A stretch of 5,291 nucleotides of DNA from Phycisphaerae bacterium (GTDB lineage Bacteria; Planctomycetota; Phycisphaerae; Sedimentisphaerales; SG8-4): NCBI GenBank assembly GCA_030613765.1, contig JAUWLI010000228.1, positions 1 through 5,291 of the forward strand. Direction: 5' to 3'. Below, piece after piece: positions 5,003 through 5,291 of this stretch. The number at the start of each line of letters is the position of its first letter. Within the stretch, counting starts at the first letter, position 1. The notes under the pieces are model-generated. The model had not been told where the DNA came from and searched no databases. It worked only from the letters and a program-made list of their open reading frames with translations. Position numbers and translations under genes: made by a program.

Positions 5003-5054
5003 ACGCAGAGTTTTTTCATTTCTTTCTCTGCGTCCTCGGCATTCTCTGCGGTTA
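5003..5054. repeat. CGCAGAG-type repeat element with 8-bp inverted repeat
   Basis: On the plus strand ACGCAGAG (5003-5010) and CTCTGCGT (5026-5033) form a perfect 8-bp inverted repeat around a T-rich 15-base spacer. Beyond it come CTCGGC and CTCTGCGGTTAA, giving partial units about 9 bp apart (5026, 5035, 5044). The outer end, TTAACCGCAGAG on the coding strand, includes the TAA stop of rpmC (5052-5054). From general knowledge, sequences of this kind (AACCGCAGAG with CTCTGCG arms) occur scattered in many environmental bacterial genomes. Here the element occupies most of the 87-bp rpsQ-rpmC gap. Confidence 0.65.
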
Positions 5055-5243
5055 ATTTTTGCTATTTTCACGCAATATCGTTTTAATCCTGGCAATATCA
5101 CGCCTGACATTAGTTATAGCTCTGGAATTCTCCAGCTTTTCCGTAACCGCCTGTGAGCGCAAATCAAACAAATGTCTCTGGAGTTCTTCGAGCTTGCTCT
5201 CAATCTCATCAGGGCTCATTTCGCGGTAATGCTGCGCTTTCAT
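5052..5243 (-). CDS. rpmC: 50S ribosomal protein L29
   Basis: L29 (uL29) is a small helical protein at the nascent-chain exit of the ribosome, next to L23. The product has 63 residues, the standard length. It begins MKAQHYREMSPDEIESKLEE, continues LQRHLFDLRSQAVTEKLENS and then RAITNVRRDIARIKTILRE, the usual L29 signature of two long helices. The start is ATG at 5243; AAGGA lies somewhat far upstream (about 12 bases), so the ribosome binding site is weak. It follows rplP after 17 bases, the normal order. The TAA stop is the last part of the gene and is shared with the adjoining repeat. Confidence 0.97.
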   Translation of the reverse strand: MKAQHYREMSPDEIESKLEELQRHLFDLRSQAVTEKLENSRAITNVRRDIARIKTILRENSKN

Positions 5244-5260
5244 CTCAAGCTACTTTCCTT

Positions 5261-5291
5261 TTATAACGAATGTCTTCGCCTAATAAACCTG
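5261..5291 (-). CDS. rplP: 50S ribosomal protein L16, last nine codons (partial)
   Basis: On the minus strand one frame reads RFIRRRHSL and stops with TAA at 5263-5261. L16 (uL16), a large-subunit protein near the A-site tRNA, commonly ends with a basic stretch such as (K)xRFxxR, and rplP always precedes rpmC in this cluster. The nine residues alone would not identify the gene; the call rests on that motif plus position. The rest lies beyond the window. Confidence 0.8.
   Translation of the reverse strand, partial: RFIRRRHSL

Overview
The window is one run of ribosomal-protein genes, all read from the minus strand. It is the bacterial spc operon plus the end of the S10 operon. In transcription order (high to low coordinates) it holds: the 3' tip of rplP (L16), rpmC (L29), rpsQ (S17), rplN (L14), rplX (L24), rplE (L5), rpsN (S14, zinc type), rpsH (S8), rplF (L6), rplR (L18), rpsE (S5), rplO (L15) and the 5' third of secY. 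All plus-strand open frames are shadows of these genes. The products are parts of the two ribosomal subunits, plus the channel core of the Sec translocon.

Gene order is the canonical bacterial one, except that rpmD (L30) is missing between rpsE and rplO, where only 8 bases separate the two genes. Moderate GC, the missing L30, the zinc-ribbon S14, an L14 with a few extra residues and repeat-rich spacers fit an uncultured planctomycete-like (perhaps Phycisphaerae) bacterium. That placement is an inference; the sequence proves only 'bacterium'.

The unusual part is the spacers. spc operons are usually packed tightly, but here several spacers are 40-120 bp and hold short degenerate tandem repeats. 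Five spacers carry units of about 7 bp with a different unit sequence in each: secY-rplO, rplF-rplR (two blocks), rpsH-rpsN, rplE-rplX (only two units) and rplX-rplN. The rpsQ-rpmC spacer instead holds a CGCAGAG-type element with an 8-bp inverted repeat. In four places the repeat runs into the stop codon of the upstream gene (rplF, rpsN, rplX, rpmC), and in one it supplies the Shine-Dalgarno sequence of the next gene (rpsH). These resemble the heptanucleotide STRR repeats known from cyanobacteria, but inside an essential operon. They are the best candidate for something undescribed here.

Start sites were re-chosen for several genes. rpsE starts at TTG, and rplN most likely starts at an internal GTG directly after a 9-codon mini-ORF. 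rplE, rpsH, rplF and rplR all start downstream of the longest possible frame. No transposase, CRISPR array, RNA gene or intrinsic terminator was seen, and no gene-free stretch exceeds 300 bases.
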